Below are positions 45,918 to 55,620 of a DNA stretch of 64,000 nucleotides, piece after piece; positions within the stretch are counted from its first letter, which is position 1, and each line of letters opens with the position of its first letter. The notes under the pieces are model-generated. The model ran no database searches, was not told where the DNA came from, and saw only the letters and a list, made by a program, of their open reading frames with translations. This DNA comes from Chloroflexaceae bacterium (GTDB taxonomy: Bacteria; Chloroflexota; Chloroflexia; Chloroflexales; Chloroflexaceae): contig JANQID010000077.1 in assembly GCA_028282325.1 (NCBI GenBank), positions 1 to 64,000 on the forward strand, written 5' to 3'. The position numbers and the translations under genes were made by a program.

Positions 45918-47462
45918 TTATTGGTCATACAAGAACTCAACCGAGGCGGTCATATTCCATCGCAGCCGTTCGTCCCACTGATCAGGCGTAATCAACACAC
46001 GATAGGTGATGCCCATATTCTGGGTGTATTCACCGACAACACTTATCTGGCTAACACGACCTGTCAGATTAAGATCCGGGAGCGCAAAAAACCTTATGGC
46101 AACAGGATCGCCCTCGCGGATATGCACAATACTTAATTCATTCAAATCTTCAGACTGAACTTGCCACGACGATAAGTCCGCCAATAAAACAACTGTTTTA
46201 CCTGTTCCAATAAGCTGACCTTCTTCAACACGCAGAGCAACTACTGTGCCTGCGCTGGGAGCCAGCAACGTCGATTGTTCTAATGCAAGTGTCACAAGCT
46301 TAACGTCTACCTCAGCGCGTAACAACCGTGCTTCAAGGGTTGCAATATCAGTTTGCCGAGGATCGGCGACAAGCTCATCATAACTTGCCTGCGCTTCCGC
46401 TACTACTGCCAACGCGGCTTCCAATCTGGCTTCACGCTCTTCACCGAGCAAACCAGAAAGCCGCGCCTGAGCCTCGGCTACTTCCGCATTAACACTGGCG
46501 ACAACATCGGCATCCGGCGGATTTAGCAACTCTTGCAGATTTAACTGCGCAACGCGCATTTTCGCCTCGGCGAGTTCAACTTCGGCAATCTCCCTCTGGC
46601 GTATCTCTTCATACTCCACACGAGCCTGCTGAAGTTTTTCTTCTAAATTCTGCACAGTTCGCAGTTCCTCGGCTTCGCGATCAATCCGATCAGGCGTCAG
46701 TGAATCTGCTTGTTCCAGTTCCCGATTCTTCCAATACACCCTACTGTAGAGATCTTGCTGAGTGCGCAGATCATTAGCAGTTTGAATAATGCGCGATTCG
46801 GCCTGCGTTTTATCAGAAGCCCACCTGCTACGTACAGCTTCAAGCTCGGCTTCAGCTTGATCCAGGCGCGCCTGAGTTCTTTCTATATCCTCCGTCTTGG
46901 GACCATTCAACAGTTGCTCTCGGTGCAGCCGCGCTCTTTCAAGTTCACTGTGCGCCGCCTCAATATCATCTGCCGTAATGCTGCTTTCCGTTACGTTAAA
47001 CTGAGAACGTACACGCTCGATACGAGCCTGAGCCTGCGCGATTTGCTCCTCGCTCGCTCCCTCAAGTAATTTTTCATAGGCCGCTTTTACCTCAGCCAGT
47101 GTCGCTTGTACATCTTCGAGTCTTAATTGCAAACCCTCTGTGTCGAGTTGAATCAGCGGATCGCCCGCACGTACATAATCGCCTTCTTCAACCAGAATCT
47201 TCGATACAGTGCCGCTCTGCGGAAAACTCAGTTCAACGCTATATGTCGGTATAGCTTTCGCAGCAACGACCAGATCTCCGGATTGTAAGCCGGACTCCAT
47301 TAGCAAACCTTCCATAGCTGTTGCCGGAGACTCTGCAATCGCAGTAGGGGAGGCTGTATTTTCTGGCGCGGTTTGCGATTCATTTGGCGTGGCGCTACAC
47401 GCAGACAGCGCCACGCCAGTGATGACACAAAGCGCCAACATATGTAACAATCGGATATTCAT
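45918..47462 (-). CDS. HlyD/membrane-fusion-type lipoprotein with long coiled coil
   Basis: This is a 514-residue lipoprotein with lipobox VALSAC and a Pro/Thr/Ala linker. A biotinyl-lipoyl half motif lies near SKILVEEGDYVRAGDPLIQLDTEG. Coiled coils of about 260 residues rich in Glu, Arg, Ala and Gln follow, then the second lipoyl half (LLAPSAGTVVALRVEEGQL) and a beta-barrel end. This is the adaptor architecture of efflux and export systems. It follows the Wzz/BY-kinase gene within about 70 bp, so it may help move the polymer out. A GTG at 47465 precedes the chosen ATG. Confidence 0.82.
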   Translation of the reverse strand: MNIRLLHMLALCVITGVALSACSATPNESQTAPENTASPTAIAESPATAMEGLLMESGLQSGDLVVAAKAIPTYSVELSFPQSGTVSKILVEEGDYVRAGDPLIQLDTEGLQLRLEDVQATLAEVKAAYEKLLEGASEEQIAQAQARIERVRSQFNVTESSITADDIEAAHSELERARLHREQLLNGPKTEDIERTQARLDQAEAELEAVRSRWASDKTQAESRIIQTANDLRTQQDLYSRVYWKNRELEQADSLTPDRIDREAEELRTVQNLEEKLQQARVEYEEIRQREIAEVELAEAKMRVAQLNLQELLNPPDADVVASVNAEVAEAQARLSGLLGEEREARLEAALAVVAEAQASYDELVADPRQTDIATLEARLLRAEVDVKLVTLALEQSTLLAPSAGTVVALRVEEGQLIGTGKTVVLLADLSSWQVQSEDLNELSIVHIREGDPVAIRFFALPDLNLTGRVSQISVVGEYTQNMGITYRVLITPDQWDERLRWNMTASVEFLYDQ

Positions 47463-47491
47463 CACCCTCGTATCCCTAAACTAAACCGAAC

Positions 47492-47513
47492 GTTATGTAG
47501 ATCTCCACATAAC
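47492..47513. promoter_or_regulatory. Palindrome GTTATGT-8-ACATAAC
   Basis: This perfect 7-bp inverted repeat with an eight-base centre lies between the Wzz/BY-kinase stop and the HlyD-like start. It could be an operator or a short hairpin in the intergenic RNA; sequence alone does not decide. Confidence 0.35.
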
Positions 47514-47529
47514 CAATTCAGTTATCATA

Positions 47530-48990
47530 TTATTTATTGTGCGTATCAATAACATTCGCAGCTATCCCAAATTCCTCAGCTTTGCCCCGGCGAGACAAGA
47601 CAAGCCGCAAGCGCCGCCACCACCCGATGCGGCGCTTACGCTGACCCTCATCATCATAGTAGTAAGCGCCAGAACGCGACCTCGGCACATTGTTCAACAT
47701 AACGCCCAGAATGTAGACACTCGATTGAGAGATAAGATCGCGTGTACGCGTCACGACGTCTGCACGTGTGGAGCCCGCCTGCACAACCATAAGCACGGAA
47801 TCGCACGCGCGCGCCAGGAGAATAGCATCAACCGCCATCAGCGCCGCCGGACTATCAAAAAGAACGATATCGCCCTGCGACTTCAGTTCCTCAATAAGAT
47901 CAACCATCTGGCGCGAGCCAAAAAGCCGCGCCGGATTTATCGGCAGGGGACCGCTGGGCATCAAAGCGAGATTCTCAATGCTTGTCTCAATAATATGCCC
48001 GCTAAGATCTTCACCGTCTTGACGTTGCAAAGCCGTGGTGACACCAAACGTGTTTGGATGACGGAAAAACTTGTGCAGCGTCGGGCGGCGCAGATCCATA
48101 TCAACGAGCAACACTCGCTTGCCTGTCTGAGCCAACGCTACAGCGAGATTGGCTGCGTTCGTGCTCTTTCCCTCGCCAGGTTCGCCGCTCGTTACCAAAA
48201 TGCTGTGAACAGTATGATCAACATGAGAAAACTCTATATGCGCCAAAAACATACGATATGCTTCCGAGATCGGAGACCGCGGATCAGAAGCCGTTATCAG
48301 CTTCGCAGAAGGTTCAGAGCCTTTGATCGAAGCAATGCTTGCAAGTGTCGGCAACCCGGTAAGACGGCGTATATCCTCGGAGGTCTTGACCGTCTCATCG
48401 AGATACTCGATCAGCAGAGCGATACCCACAGCCAGAACAGCTCCGGCAAATGCCGCCAATGCGGCATTTTGCGTCGTTTGCGGACGGATCGGTTTCAGAC
48501 GCGGTTGCGCAAACTCGATGACATGCAACGCATTGCGATAAGCGACGAAAGGATTGTCCAGCAAATCGCGCTCATTCTGATTGAGCACACGCACCATCTC
48601 GTTAGCAATATCGGCCGCACGCTGCGGATTAGTATCTTCAACAGTTATGGTAAGCAACAAAGTATTTGGCATCACTGAAACCTTGACGCGACCTGCTATG
48701 GATCCTGGACTGGTATTTAGATCAAGGTTTTGAATGACCTGGTCAAGCACCGGCTGCTTGACCAGTAATTCCGCATAGGTTCCAAGAAGCCTTTCGGTCA
48801 AATCCAGGCCGGTATCCGAAAGTTGGGCCGATCCGCCTACAGGTGCATTGACCAGAAGCGTGGTTGAAGACTCGTATACCGGGGTCTGCTGCTCATTCAC
48901 AAAGAAAGCAATGCCTCCTGCAATCGCAGCACATAAGACCACAACTAACCACCAGCGCCAGAGTATTAGTATATATTGCTTTATATCCAA
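47530..48990 (-). CDS. Polysaccharide chain-length/BY-kinase protein (Wzz-Wze fusion type)
   Basis: This is a 486-residue protein. The N-terminal Wzz part is anchored by two membrane helices (about 11-32 and 172-195). The C-terminal bacterial tyrosine kinase domain has Walker A SGEPGEGKSTNAANLA, Walker A' VLLVDMDLRRP and Walker B IVLFDSPA. GAYYYDDEG near residue 450 is a likely autophosphorylated Tyr cluster. It controls polymer length and export. The start appears to be TTG, with AGAAGGG upstream. Confidence 0.88.
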   Translation of the reverse strand: MDIKQYILILWRWWLVVVLCAAIAGGIAFFVNEQQTPVYESSTTLLVNAPVGGSAQLSDTGLDLTERLLGTYAELLVKQPVLDQVIQNLDLNTSPGSIAGRVKVSVMPNTLLLTITVEDTNPQRAADIANEMVRVLNQNERDLLDNPFVAYRNALHVIEFAQPRLKPIRPQTTQNAALAAFAGAVLAVGIALLIEYLDETVKTSEDIRRLTGLPTLASIASIKGSEPSAKLITASDPRSPISEAYRMFLAHIEFSHVDHTVHSILVTSGEPGEGKSTNAANLAVALAQTGKRVLLVDMDLRRPTLHKFFRHPNTFGVTTALQRQDGEDLSGHIIETSIENLALMPSGPLPINPARLFGSRQMVDLIEELKSQGDIVLFDSPAALMAVDAILLARACDSVLMVVQAGSTRADVVTRTRDLISQSSVYILGVMLNNVPRSRSGAYYYDDEGQRKRRIGWWRRLRLVLSRRGKAEEFGIAANVIDTHNK

Positions 48991-49197
48991 GAGAGCAACC
49001 CTTCTGTAATCTATAGTATCAAGGCAGACGCCTATTGTTCTGTTGGATTAACTTTTCTCGGACTCCAAGCGAACGAGGGTCACTATAGAGCATGTTCCTA
49101 CTATACAGACCCGGAAAGCATAGAATCAAGAAGTTAAAACCAAATGTCAATTTGGAAAGGCAAATCTAAAAAAAGATTTATCGCACTGCGCTTCAGA

Positions 49198-50109
49198 CTA
49201 TATAATATAGTGAGTAACAACTTTCCATGAGTCGTCGAACCACACACATCGCTTCACCGAATACAGTATACGCAAGCGTGATAAAAGATACCGAAATTGG
49301 ACAGGCAGCGACGCAACATTTCGGGTTCCAATGATGCGATTCGCGTAGTAGCGCAGCTTACTTTCCCATGGCCCGTAAATATTGCCATGATATCTTCGCA
49401 ATATACGCTTAGCCTCGGTCAGATACTTCTCCTGGTGAATCGCCGTTTTCTGGAGGCTGTGCTTCCGAAAACCGCCAAGCGCAGATGAAACAACACACAA
49501 CTCAGCATGTTCGAAGAATCGCGCCCATAGGTCAAAGTCGCCTGCGAAGCGAAACGACGAATCAACATAGCCGCCTGCGCGTTCCCATAGGGAACGACGC
49601 CAAAATGTCGACTCTTGTTGGATCCAGGCGGGAGCATACCAACCACATCCGGGGAGGTTGGCGCCTCGCCGGAAAGCCTCTCGGCTATATCCTTCGCGGT
49701 AACCGCAACGAATAACTTGTCCTTTCACGTTCCAGTGGGTGGGATGCGCGGAAGTTAGCCATTCGATCTCAGGAAAACGCACGAAGATGTCGGCTATTGT
49801 CGAAAATGCCCATGGCATGTATTTATCATCACTGTTAATCCAGGCCATAATCTCGCCGGTTGAGCGCTGCAGACCCCGGCTGATCGCGTCGTACTGGCCG
49901 CCGTCGGGTTCGCTGACCCAGTAATCGATCCGATCTTCGTGGCGACGGATAATATCAACACTATTATCTGTCGATCCACCATCCAGTACCAGATACTCCA
50001 GATTGGGGTAGCCCTGGTCCAGGACGGAGCGGATGGTCTCATCCAGATAGGCGCCCTGGTTGTACGATGGGGTAACGATTGATATACGCGGCAGCACAGT
50101 ACTACTCAT
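49198..50109 (-). CDS. GT2 family glycosyltransferase
   Basis: This is a 303-residue GT-A enzyme with ISIVTPSYNQGAYLDETIR, VLDGGSTDNSVDII and the DxD-like WINSDDKYMPW. The C-terminal part has FAGDFDLWARFFEHAEL. It is a paralogue of the GT2 at 40.3 kb. The end of the gene and the 200 bp beyond it are AT-rich. Donor unknown. Confidence 0.87.
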   Translation of the reverse strand: MSSTVLPRISIVTPSYNQGAYLDETIRSVLDQGYPNLEYLVLDGGSTDNSVDIIRRHEDRIDYWVSEPDGGQYDAISRGLQRSTGEIMAWINSDDKYMPWAFSTIADIFVRFPEIEWLTSAHPTHWNVKGQVIRCGYREGYSREAFRRGANLPGCGWYAPAWIQQESTFWRRSLWERAGGYVDSSFRFAGDFDLWARFFEHAELCVVSSALGGFRKHSLQKTAIHQEKYLTEAKRILRRYHGNIYGPWESKLRYYANRIIGTRNVASLPVQFRYLLSRLRILYSVKRCVWFDDSWKVVTHYII

Positions 50110-50267
50110 AACTTGCTATTGTTCAACTGCGCAGTTCTGCGCAGAGCTTCTACGTACACTTAGATAAGGCTTCAGAATGCTTCCAGATGTTTGCCATAGC
50201 CCGACAACGGCATGGGGTCAGGTTTCCGGGCTGGCGCCAGAATGGTAACATATCTCAGAACCATATC

Positions 50268-51536
50268 TTATCCAAGAGATTTCCCCAAGATATCCTCAAA
50301 GAGGCGGATAAAGCGACGGGCCTGCACTTCAAGGTCGTACTCAGTGACAGCGCGGTGTCGACATGCAACACTCATAGCCGCACGACGCGCAGGATCTCCT
50401 ATCAACCTATCAAGCGCAGCAGCGAGCGCTGCCACATCACCAGGCGGCACCAGCAAACCTGTCTCAGCACTCATCATGTCTGGGATGCCGCCTACGTTGA
50501 AGCCAACTATTGGAACTCCGCATGCCATCGCCTCAAGCACTGTACTTGGCAGGTTATCCTGAGTTGAGGGAATAACAAAGACATCAGCCGCACTATAAGC
50601 CAGAGCCCGTTGGCGATCATCGGCAATGAAGCCTAGTTCCTGCGTTTTTACCGGCATTGCTGGCGGTAGAGCGCCTCGTCCAACCGTGAGCAAAACGATA
50701 TTCTCCTGATGTTCCATCAGCTTGAGCGCCGCGATTAGCAGCGTGAGACCCTTGAAGGGATCTGCGATATCGCTTGCCACAAAGATCAATACCACAGCCT
50801 GTGGATCAATCCCTAACCTATTCCGAACCTCATCGCGGGGGGTGGGCGAGAAGATCTTCACATCAAGGCTGTTAGGGATAACCGTGACCGGGAAGCGACC
50901 GAGCAGGCTGCTCGTACGAATCTTCTCGGCCATCCAGCGATTCAGGGCCACGATCTGCAAACGATCAGTCGGAACGCGCGCCAGCGCAGCGGCCTTACGC
51001 CGCCAGACCTGAGCGGAAAGATCATGTTCATCTTTCGACCCAAGTTGTGGACAGGCTCCACAGCGCTGCGTGAAGCGATTACATCCAAAATCGTAGTGAC
51101 ACCCTCCCGTAAATGGAACCATATCGCTCATTCGCCAGACTATGGGTGTATGTCGTGACACCTTGAAAAAAAAGGTTCGGTAGTCAACAAGGCGCGACAC
51201 CCAGTGTAGCGCATAAATATCAGCTGGAGGCAGCTGGCGTACCACATCTGAGCCGTGTTCAGAGCGATCATCGCTGAAATATTTGGCATAGGCTGGCCTG
51301 CTGCTCGCGTACGCTCTCAAGTCGCGCCGGATTCGCCGCTTGACAAACCAGCGTCTCAGACGTGTTAGCGGATCATGTGGTGGAACGAAGCCGAGAACGC
51401 CTGGGTCGCTGCCACGTTTGTCGAGTGCGAACATGGTCGATTCCACGCCAAGGCGGCGTAGTCCGCTATGCAGACGGTGGGCAGCAATTGCCGCCCCCAC
51501 GCCCGTGTCAAAGGTGCTGAGATGAGTAATTTTCAT
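50268..51536 (-). CDS. GT4 family glycosyltransferase
   Basis: This is a 422-residue GT-B enzyme opening with MKITHLSTFDTGVGAAIAAHRLHSGL-type acceptor motifs. It has a four-Cys stretch (GGCHYDFGCNRFTQRCGACPQ) that may bind a metal. The donor domain has FVASDIADPFKGLTLLIAAL and NLPSTVLEAMACGVPIVGFNVGGIPD. The same Cys-rich pattern recurs in the GT4 at 54.35-55.6 kb, so the two are related. It lies five bases from the next gene upstream. Confidence 0.87.
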   Translation of the reverse strand: MKITHLSTFDTGVGAAIAAHRLHSGLRRLGVESTMFALDKRGSDPGVLGFVPPHDPLTRLRRWFVKRRIRRDLRAYASSRPAYAKYFSDDRSEHGSDVVRQLPPADIYALHWVSRLVDYRTFFFKVSRHTPIVWRMSDMVPFTGGCHYDFGCNRFTQRCGACPQLGSKDEHDLSAQVWRRKAAALARVPTDRLQIVALNRWMAEKIRTSSLLGRFPVTVIPNSLDVKIFSPTPRDEVRNRLGIDPQAVVLIFVASDIADPFKGLTLLIAALKLMEHQENIVLLTVGRGALPPAMPVKTQELGFIADDRQRALAYSAADVFVIPSTQDNLPSTVLEAMACGVPIVGFNVGGIPDMMSAETGLLVPPGDVAALAAALDRLIGDPARRAAMSVACRHRAVTEYDLEVQARRFIRLFEDILGKSLG

Positions 51537-51541
51537 AGCAG

Positions 51542-52609
51542 TTACCGGCGAGATTTGCTAAGGCGCCGATGGATCTCACCCAGGCTCCAGAGCGGTTCTC
51601 GCACAAAACGATTGATACGATATTTAAAAATGCGCGCTTGCTTGCCCCAACGCCAATCGAAGGGTTCAAGGATTTGTAGGACAAGCCTGCCAAGTCGGTA
51701 GCGGGGGGATTGTAAAATCCGTTCAATATCGTCGGTAGGGCGCACCTCGACCTGTAATCGACCCATGGCAATGTCAGTGCGCAATTGCGTGATCTGCGGG
51801 GGATGTGACCCGGTAAAGCGTTCTAGCCAACTCACCTTATCGTAGACATTGTGAACGCGGTAGGGATAGCGCAGATCGCGAAAGACTTGCTCAGCCCACT
51901 CCAGAGCGCGGAAGCGGTCAACCCATGGGGCGTTGCGATAATACTCACACTTCTCAAAGACCTGCTTGGGGAAGACCAGTGAGTAGTGGTAGAGCACCAC
52001 GCCACGCTTCTCCATCGCACCGGAATTAACCCAATGTAGGCTGCGCAAGTCACGCCCTTGCTCATCATGCACAGTGGGCGGTCGGTGGGTCACATAGCGA
52101 TAACCCGGTTTCCAGCGAAAGAGGCGATGGTATATATCCGATCCGCGTCGCGCATGCCAACTGCCGACCAGGTAATCAAATCCGCCCCAGAATTTAATCT
52201 GTAAGAATGAAACAGCACTGATATCTGAATTCTGGCGCAGCATACTCATCACCGTATGCATAGCCTCGGGAGTATAGAACTCATCAATATCAACTTGCCA
52301 GAGATAATCGCCAGTTGCGCGATCCGCATACGCTTGACTCTGCTCATCCTTCTCGCTCCAGAAGCCATCGCGAGTGATGATCTGGAGCTTGCCCTCCGGA
52401 TCTTCTTCAGCCTGAAACCGGCGCAGCACCTCCAGGGTTCCATCTATCGAGTGACCATCAGGAGTAGCAATAGCGGCAGAGCTCGGATTCGCGCCTTCAA
52501 CCACTATGATCTCGTGGGCAAAGGGATAGATCGAGCGCAGGCAATACCGAGTGAAAGGCTCACCATTAAGCACGATCACGCCGAAGCTAATCCGCGGCTG
52601 GTTACTCAT
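51542..52609 (-). CDS. GT2-like glycosyltransferase
   Basis: This is a 355-residue protein starting ISFGVIVLNGEPFTRYCLRS, followed by IIVVEGANPSS. A probable metal motif VDIDEFYTPEAM takes the place of the usual DxD. The C-terminal half is predicted mixed alpha/beta with several aromatic clusters. It is more divergent than the other GT2 enzymes here. The ATG shares one base with the stop of the neighbouring GT2 gene. Confidence 0.78.
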   Translation of the reverse strand: MSNQPRISFGVIVLNGEPFTRYCLRSIYPFAHEIIVVEGANPSSAAIATPDGHSIDGTLEVLRRFQAEEDPEGKLQIITRDGFWSEKDEQSQAYADRATGDYLWQVDIDEFYTPEAMHTVMSMLRQNSDISAVSFLQIKFWGGFDYLVGSWHARRGSDIYHRLFRWKPGYRYVTHRPPTVHDEQGRDLRSLHWVNSGAMEKRGVVLYHYSLVFPKQVFEKCEYYRNAPWVDRFRALEWAEQVFRDLRYPYRVHNVYDKVSWLERFTGSHPPQITQLRTDIAMGRLQVEVRPTDDIERILQSPRYRLGRLVLQILEPFDWRWGKQARIFKYRINRFVREPLWSLGEIHRRLSKSRR

Positions 52610-53640
52610 CAAGACACTCCCTTTCTCTGCGTCAAGCTGCCACGCAGACTTGAGTTTTGTTGCACAATGCGCCGTGTCTTCTTCAGGACTCGTTCCAGGG
52701 TTCGCTTCGGATTCAAAACAATATCGGCAAATTCCAGCAGAGCTGCTATCACCAGTCGTTGCGACTCGAGCTGCAGACCAAAAGCCCGCAGACTATCACG
52801 ATGGTAGGACCAGAATCTCGGATCGCGCCGAGCCAGGTTGCGGGCCAGAAAGCGGTAGTAGTTGGCGAGCAGCTGCGCACGCTTGCGATCTAGCTCTTCC
52901 GGTGTCAGATAGACTGGCCCATAGCACAGCGCTATGCTCAGATGAGCCAACAGAAAGCTATTCTGTCGCTGGGCGAAGGTCGTCATCTGTTCAGGGTGGC
53001 GTCGAGTGTAGGTAAGCACCTGATGTATAAAACCATAGTCGCAGTGCTGGAGCAACTCGTAACAGACCTCGGTATCGGCATGCAGATTCGCCTCATTATA
53101 AAAGCGCTGTTTCGCCCACACCAGATTCGCGCGAAGGAGAAGCGACGACGGCGACCCGAAGACGCGCAGGCCGCTCAGCAACGAACGCCGACAGATCTCG
53201 CGTCCAGACACCACCGGGCTAGGGTAGTCCAGGCCATTGAGTTCAACGGTATCGCTACTCAGCCGGTAGGCGCCCACGATGCCGACCTGGGGATGTTCTT
53301 CGGCGAGCGCCACCATCTGGGACAAGCACTCGGGGAAGAGCATATCATCGGCGTGGAGCACTTTGATGTAGGCGCTTTCAGGATCGGCCTCGTGCATTGC
53401 CGCATTCCAGTTGGCCAGCATAGGCAGAAACTCTTCGTTCTGCACCACCCGAATGCGCGGGTCGGCTGCAGCATAGCGATTGGCGATGACGTTGGTCTCA
53501 TCTGTGCTGCGGTTATCGACGATCGTGTAGCGCCAGTGCGGGTAGCTCTGAGCCTGCACACTCTCAATACACTCGGCAAGGTAGCGCCCGCCATTATAGA
53601 CCGGCGTCACCACACCCACCAGGGGCGGCGTCCCGCTCAT
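52609..53640 (-). CDS. GT2 family glycosyltransferase
   Basis: This is a 343-residue GT-A enzyme with VGVVTPVYNGGRYLAECIESV, TIVDNRSTDETNVIA and IKVLHADDMLFPECL (DxD region). A basic C-terminal tail suggests membrane association. It overlaps the acyltransferase gene by four bases and the next GT2-like gene by one base, so these three genes form a tight translational block. Confidence 0.87.
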   Translation of the reverse strand: MSGTPPLVGVVTPVYNGGRYLAECIESVQAQSYPHWRYTIVDNRSTDETNVIANRYAAADPRIRVVQNEEFLPMLANWNAAMHEADPESAYIKVLHADDMLFPECLSQMVALAEEHPQVGIVGAYRLSSDTVELNGLDYPSPVVSGREICRRSLLSGLRVFGSPSSLLLRANLVWAKQRFYNEANLHADTEVCYELLQHCDYGFIHQVLTYTRRHPEQMTTFAQRQNSFLLAHLSIALCYGPVYLTPEELDRKRAQLLANYYRFLARNLARRDPRFWSYHRDSLRAFGLQLESQRLVIAALLEFADIVLNPKRTLERVLKKTRRIVQQNSSLRGSLTQRKGVS

Positions 53641-54338
53641 GCCGTCACCTCCTCGTCACTGCGCATCCGCACCACCCGGGCCGGATTGCCGACGGCAATC
53701 GCCCCGGCGGGAATGTCGCGCGTTACGACGGAGCCGGCGCCGACAACCGCGCCGCTCCCAATGGAGACTCCAGATAGTACGGTCACCCCATAGCCCAACC
53801 AGGCATCATCGCCAATCACGATATCGCCTCGGCTGACCAGCGGCTGTTGCTGCATCGAGACACCAGGATCCATCCCATGATCGTATGGGTAGAAAGCGCA
53901 GTTTGGCGCTATCTGCACCCCCGCGCCAATCTGGATCATTGCAAGGTACGCCGAAAACTGACACCGCGGCTGAATAGCCGTATGATCGCCGATTATAATA
54001 CTCCCGCTTTTACCCGTTTCAAAGATCGTATCATTATGTATGCTAACACGATTTCCTATTCGTACCAGCCCGCCTCCAGATTGTTGATAGATTGTTGCCC
54101 GATCACCGATGAAGATATGAGAACCCAGCGAAAGATCACTGTGGTGTATCGAAGCGCTGGGAGACACAAATCCTTGCGCATAGCGCTGCGCCAGAACGGC
54201 GCGACCCTTGTAAGGCGGAACAAACCACGCAGCAAGCCGCGTCGCCAGACGTCCGAAACGACTCAAACCCGCATAGCGCATCCAAAAACCGATCCATCGC
54301 TGTTTCAAGCGATGGCGCACATTATTAGGTAGTATCAT
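53637..54338 (-). CDS. Hexapeptide acyltransferase (WcaF/maltose-acetyltransferase-like)
   Basis: This is a 233-residue left-handed beta-helix acyltransferase with the repeats SLGSHIFIGDRATIYQ and GNRVSIHNDTIFE. The active-site loop is CAFYPYDHGMDPGVSM (His), followed by GDIVIGDDAWLGYGVTVLSG and GAVVGAGSVVTRDIPAGAIAVGNPARV. It probably acetylates a sugar of the polymer. The ATG at 54338 is preferred over a TTG at 54347, but no clear ribosome site marks either. Confidence 0.85.
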   Translation of the reverse strand: MILPNNVRHRLKQRWIGFWMRYAGLSRFGRLATRLAAWFVPPYKGRAVLAQRYAQGFVSPSASIHHSDLSLGSHIFIGDRATIYQQSGGGLVRIGNRVSIHNDTIFETGKSGSIIIGDHTAIQPRCQFSAYLAMIQIGAGVQIAPNCAFYPYDHGMDPGVSMQQQPLVSRGDIVIGDDAWLGYGVTVLSGVSIGSGAVVGAGSVVTRDIPAGAIAVGNPARVVRMRSDEEVTA

Positions 54339-54349
54339 AGAATTCAAGG

Positions 54350-55576
54350 TTACGCCCTGGCCAAGCTGTGATAGAGATCAATATGCTGTTGAACGTGAAT
54401 ACCTACACGATACTCTTGTATCGCCGTATCGCGACATACCTGTCGCATACGCAATCGCAGCGAGCGATCTTCTAGCAGTTGGCAGATTCCATCACGCAAG
54501 TCGTCTGAATCATCACGCCTGGCGAGATAGCCAGTACTCCCCGGTCGAACGAGATCCTCTACGCCGCCGACATCAAAAGCGACCATAGGTGTACCACAGG
54601 CCATGCTTTCCATCAAAACAAGCGGCGAGTTTTCATTGCGAGACGGAAACACAAACAGATCCGCCGCCGAGTAGGCCACAGCCTTTATACGGTCGTGGCT
54701 CACATAACCCAGATCAATGGTCTCGATCCCAGAAGCCCGCGCCATTGACTCGCCATTGCTGCCAAGCAAGAGGAGGACGGTTTGCGGTTTTATGCTTGCC
54801 GGCAAGTTCTGGAGCGCCTGGAGCAATAGATTGCCTCCCTTACGTTGATCGTCCAGCTTGACCGATACAAACATTAAGACATGTTTTTCATGCGGAATGC
54901 CCAGCAGAGACCGACACTGATCCGGGTCAAGCGCATTATAGGCATCGGTATCCAAACCATGCGGAATATGATGAATGTGAAAACGCTTCAGCATACTTTG
55001 GCGCGCTAATTCGGCCAGCCACCGGCTGGGAGTTACGATATGCAACTCTGATTGGCTGTATACCCAATCTTTCAGCTTCCATTCAATGCGCGTGCTGTCA
55101 CGCTGTACGGCGGGTTCGACATCAAGATATGGACATTGACCGCAACCGGTTCGCCAGTGCTCACACCCAAAACTGAATGCACAATGGCCAGTGAGTGCCC
55201 ACATATCGTGAAGCGTGAAAACCGTCGGCTTGCGCCGTGTCAGCCACGGAAGCGCCAGGTACGAAAAATAGTTTGAATGGATGCCATGAATGTGCAAGAT
55301 ATCCGATGAAGCAAACTCTTCCTGACGGAAAACGCCAAAAGCGCTTACCGCATGGATATCATTTAGGCCCAACCTCGAAGTCACTTTACGTATGTTCTTT
55401 TCCAGACGATTGGAGCGTGGAATCTGACCAACGTCCGGAGACTGGGTTGTTTTGCGCCCACAGAGTATGCGCGACTCGACGCCAGCATCTTTCAAACCGC
55501 GATGCAGACGATCCATCGCGACCACACCGCCGGAAGCGCGCGCATTATCACTTGCATGAAGCTGAAGCACTCGCAT
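54350..55576 (-). CDS. GT4 family glycosyltransferase
   Basis: This is a 408-residue GT-B enzyme starting MRVLQLHASDNARASGGVV. It has a metal-binding-like Cys stretch CAFSFGCEHWRTGCGQCPYL, then FVSVKLDDQRKGGNLLLQAL and SPLVLMESMACGTPMVAFDVGGVED. It shares the Cys motif and overall layout with the GT4 at 50.3 kb. The ATG at 55576 is preferred because the longer forms (55594, 55693) add residues not seen at the start of this family. Confidence 0.85.
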   Translation of the reverse strand: MRVLQLHASDNARASGGVVAMDRLHRGLKDAGVESRILCGRKTTQSPDVGQIPRSNRLEKNIRKVTSRLGLNDIHAVSAFGVFRQEEFASSDILHIHGIHSNYFSYLALPWLTRRKPTVFTLHDMWALTGHCAFSFGCEHWRTGCGQCPYLDVEPAVQRDSTRIEWKLKDWVYSQSELHIVTPSRWLAELARQSMLKRFHIHHIPHGLDTDAYNALDPDQCRSLLGIPHEKHVLMFVSVKLDDQRKGGNLLLQALQNLPASIKPQTVLLLLGSNGESMARASGIETIDLGYVSHDRIKAVAYSAADLFVFPSRNENSPLVLMESMACGTPMVAFDVGGVEDLVRPGSTGYLARRDDSDDLRDGICQLLEDRSLRLRMRQVCRDTAIQEYRVGIHVQQHIDLYHSLARA

Positions 55577-55620
55577 AATATAGCTCAAACCCATAATCTG
55601 ATTTGAAGAACGGAGAAAGC

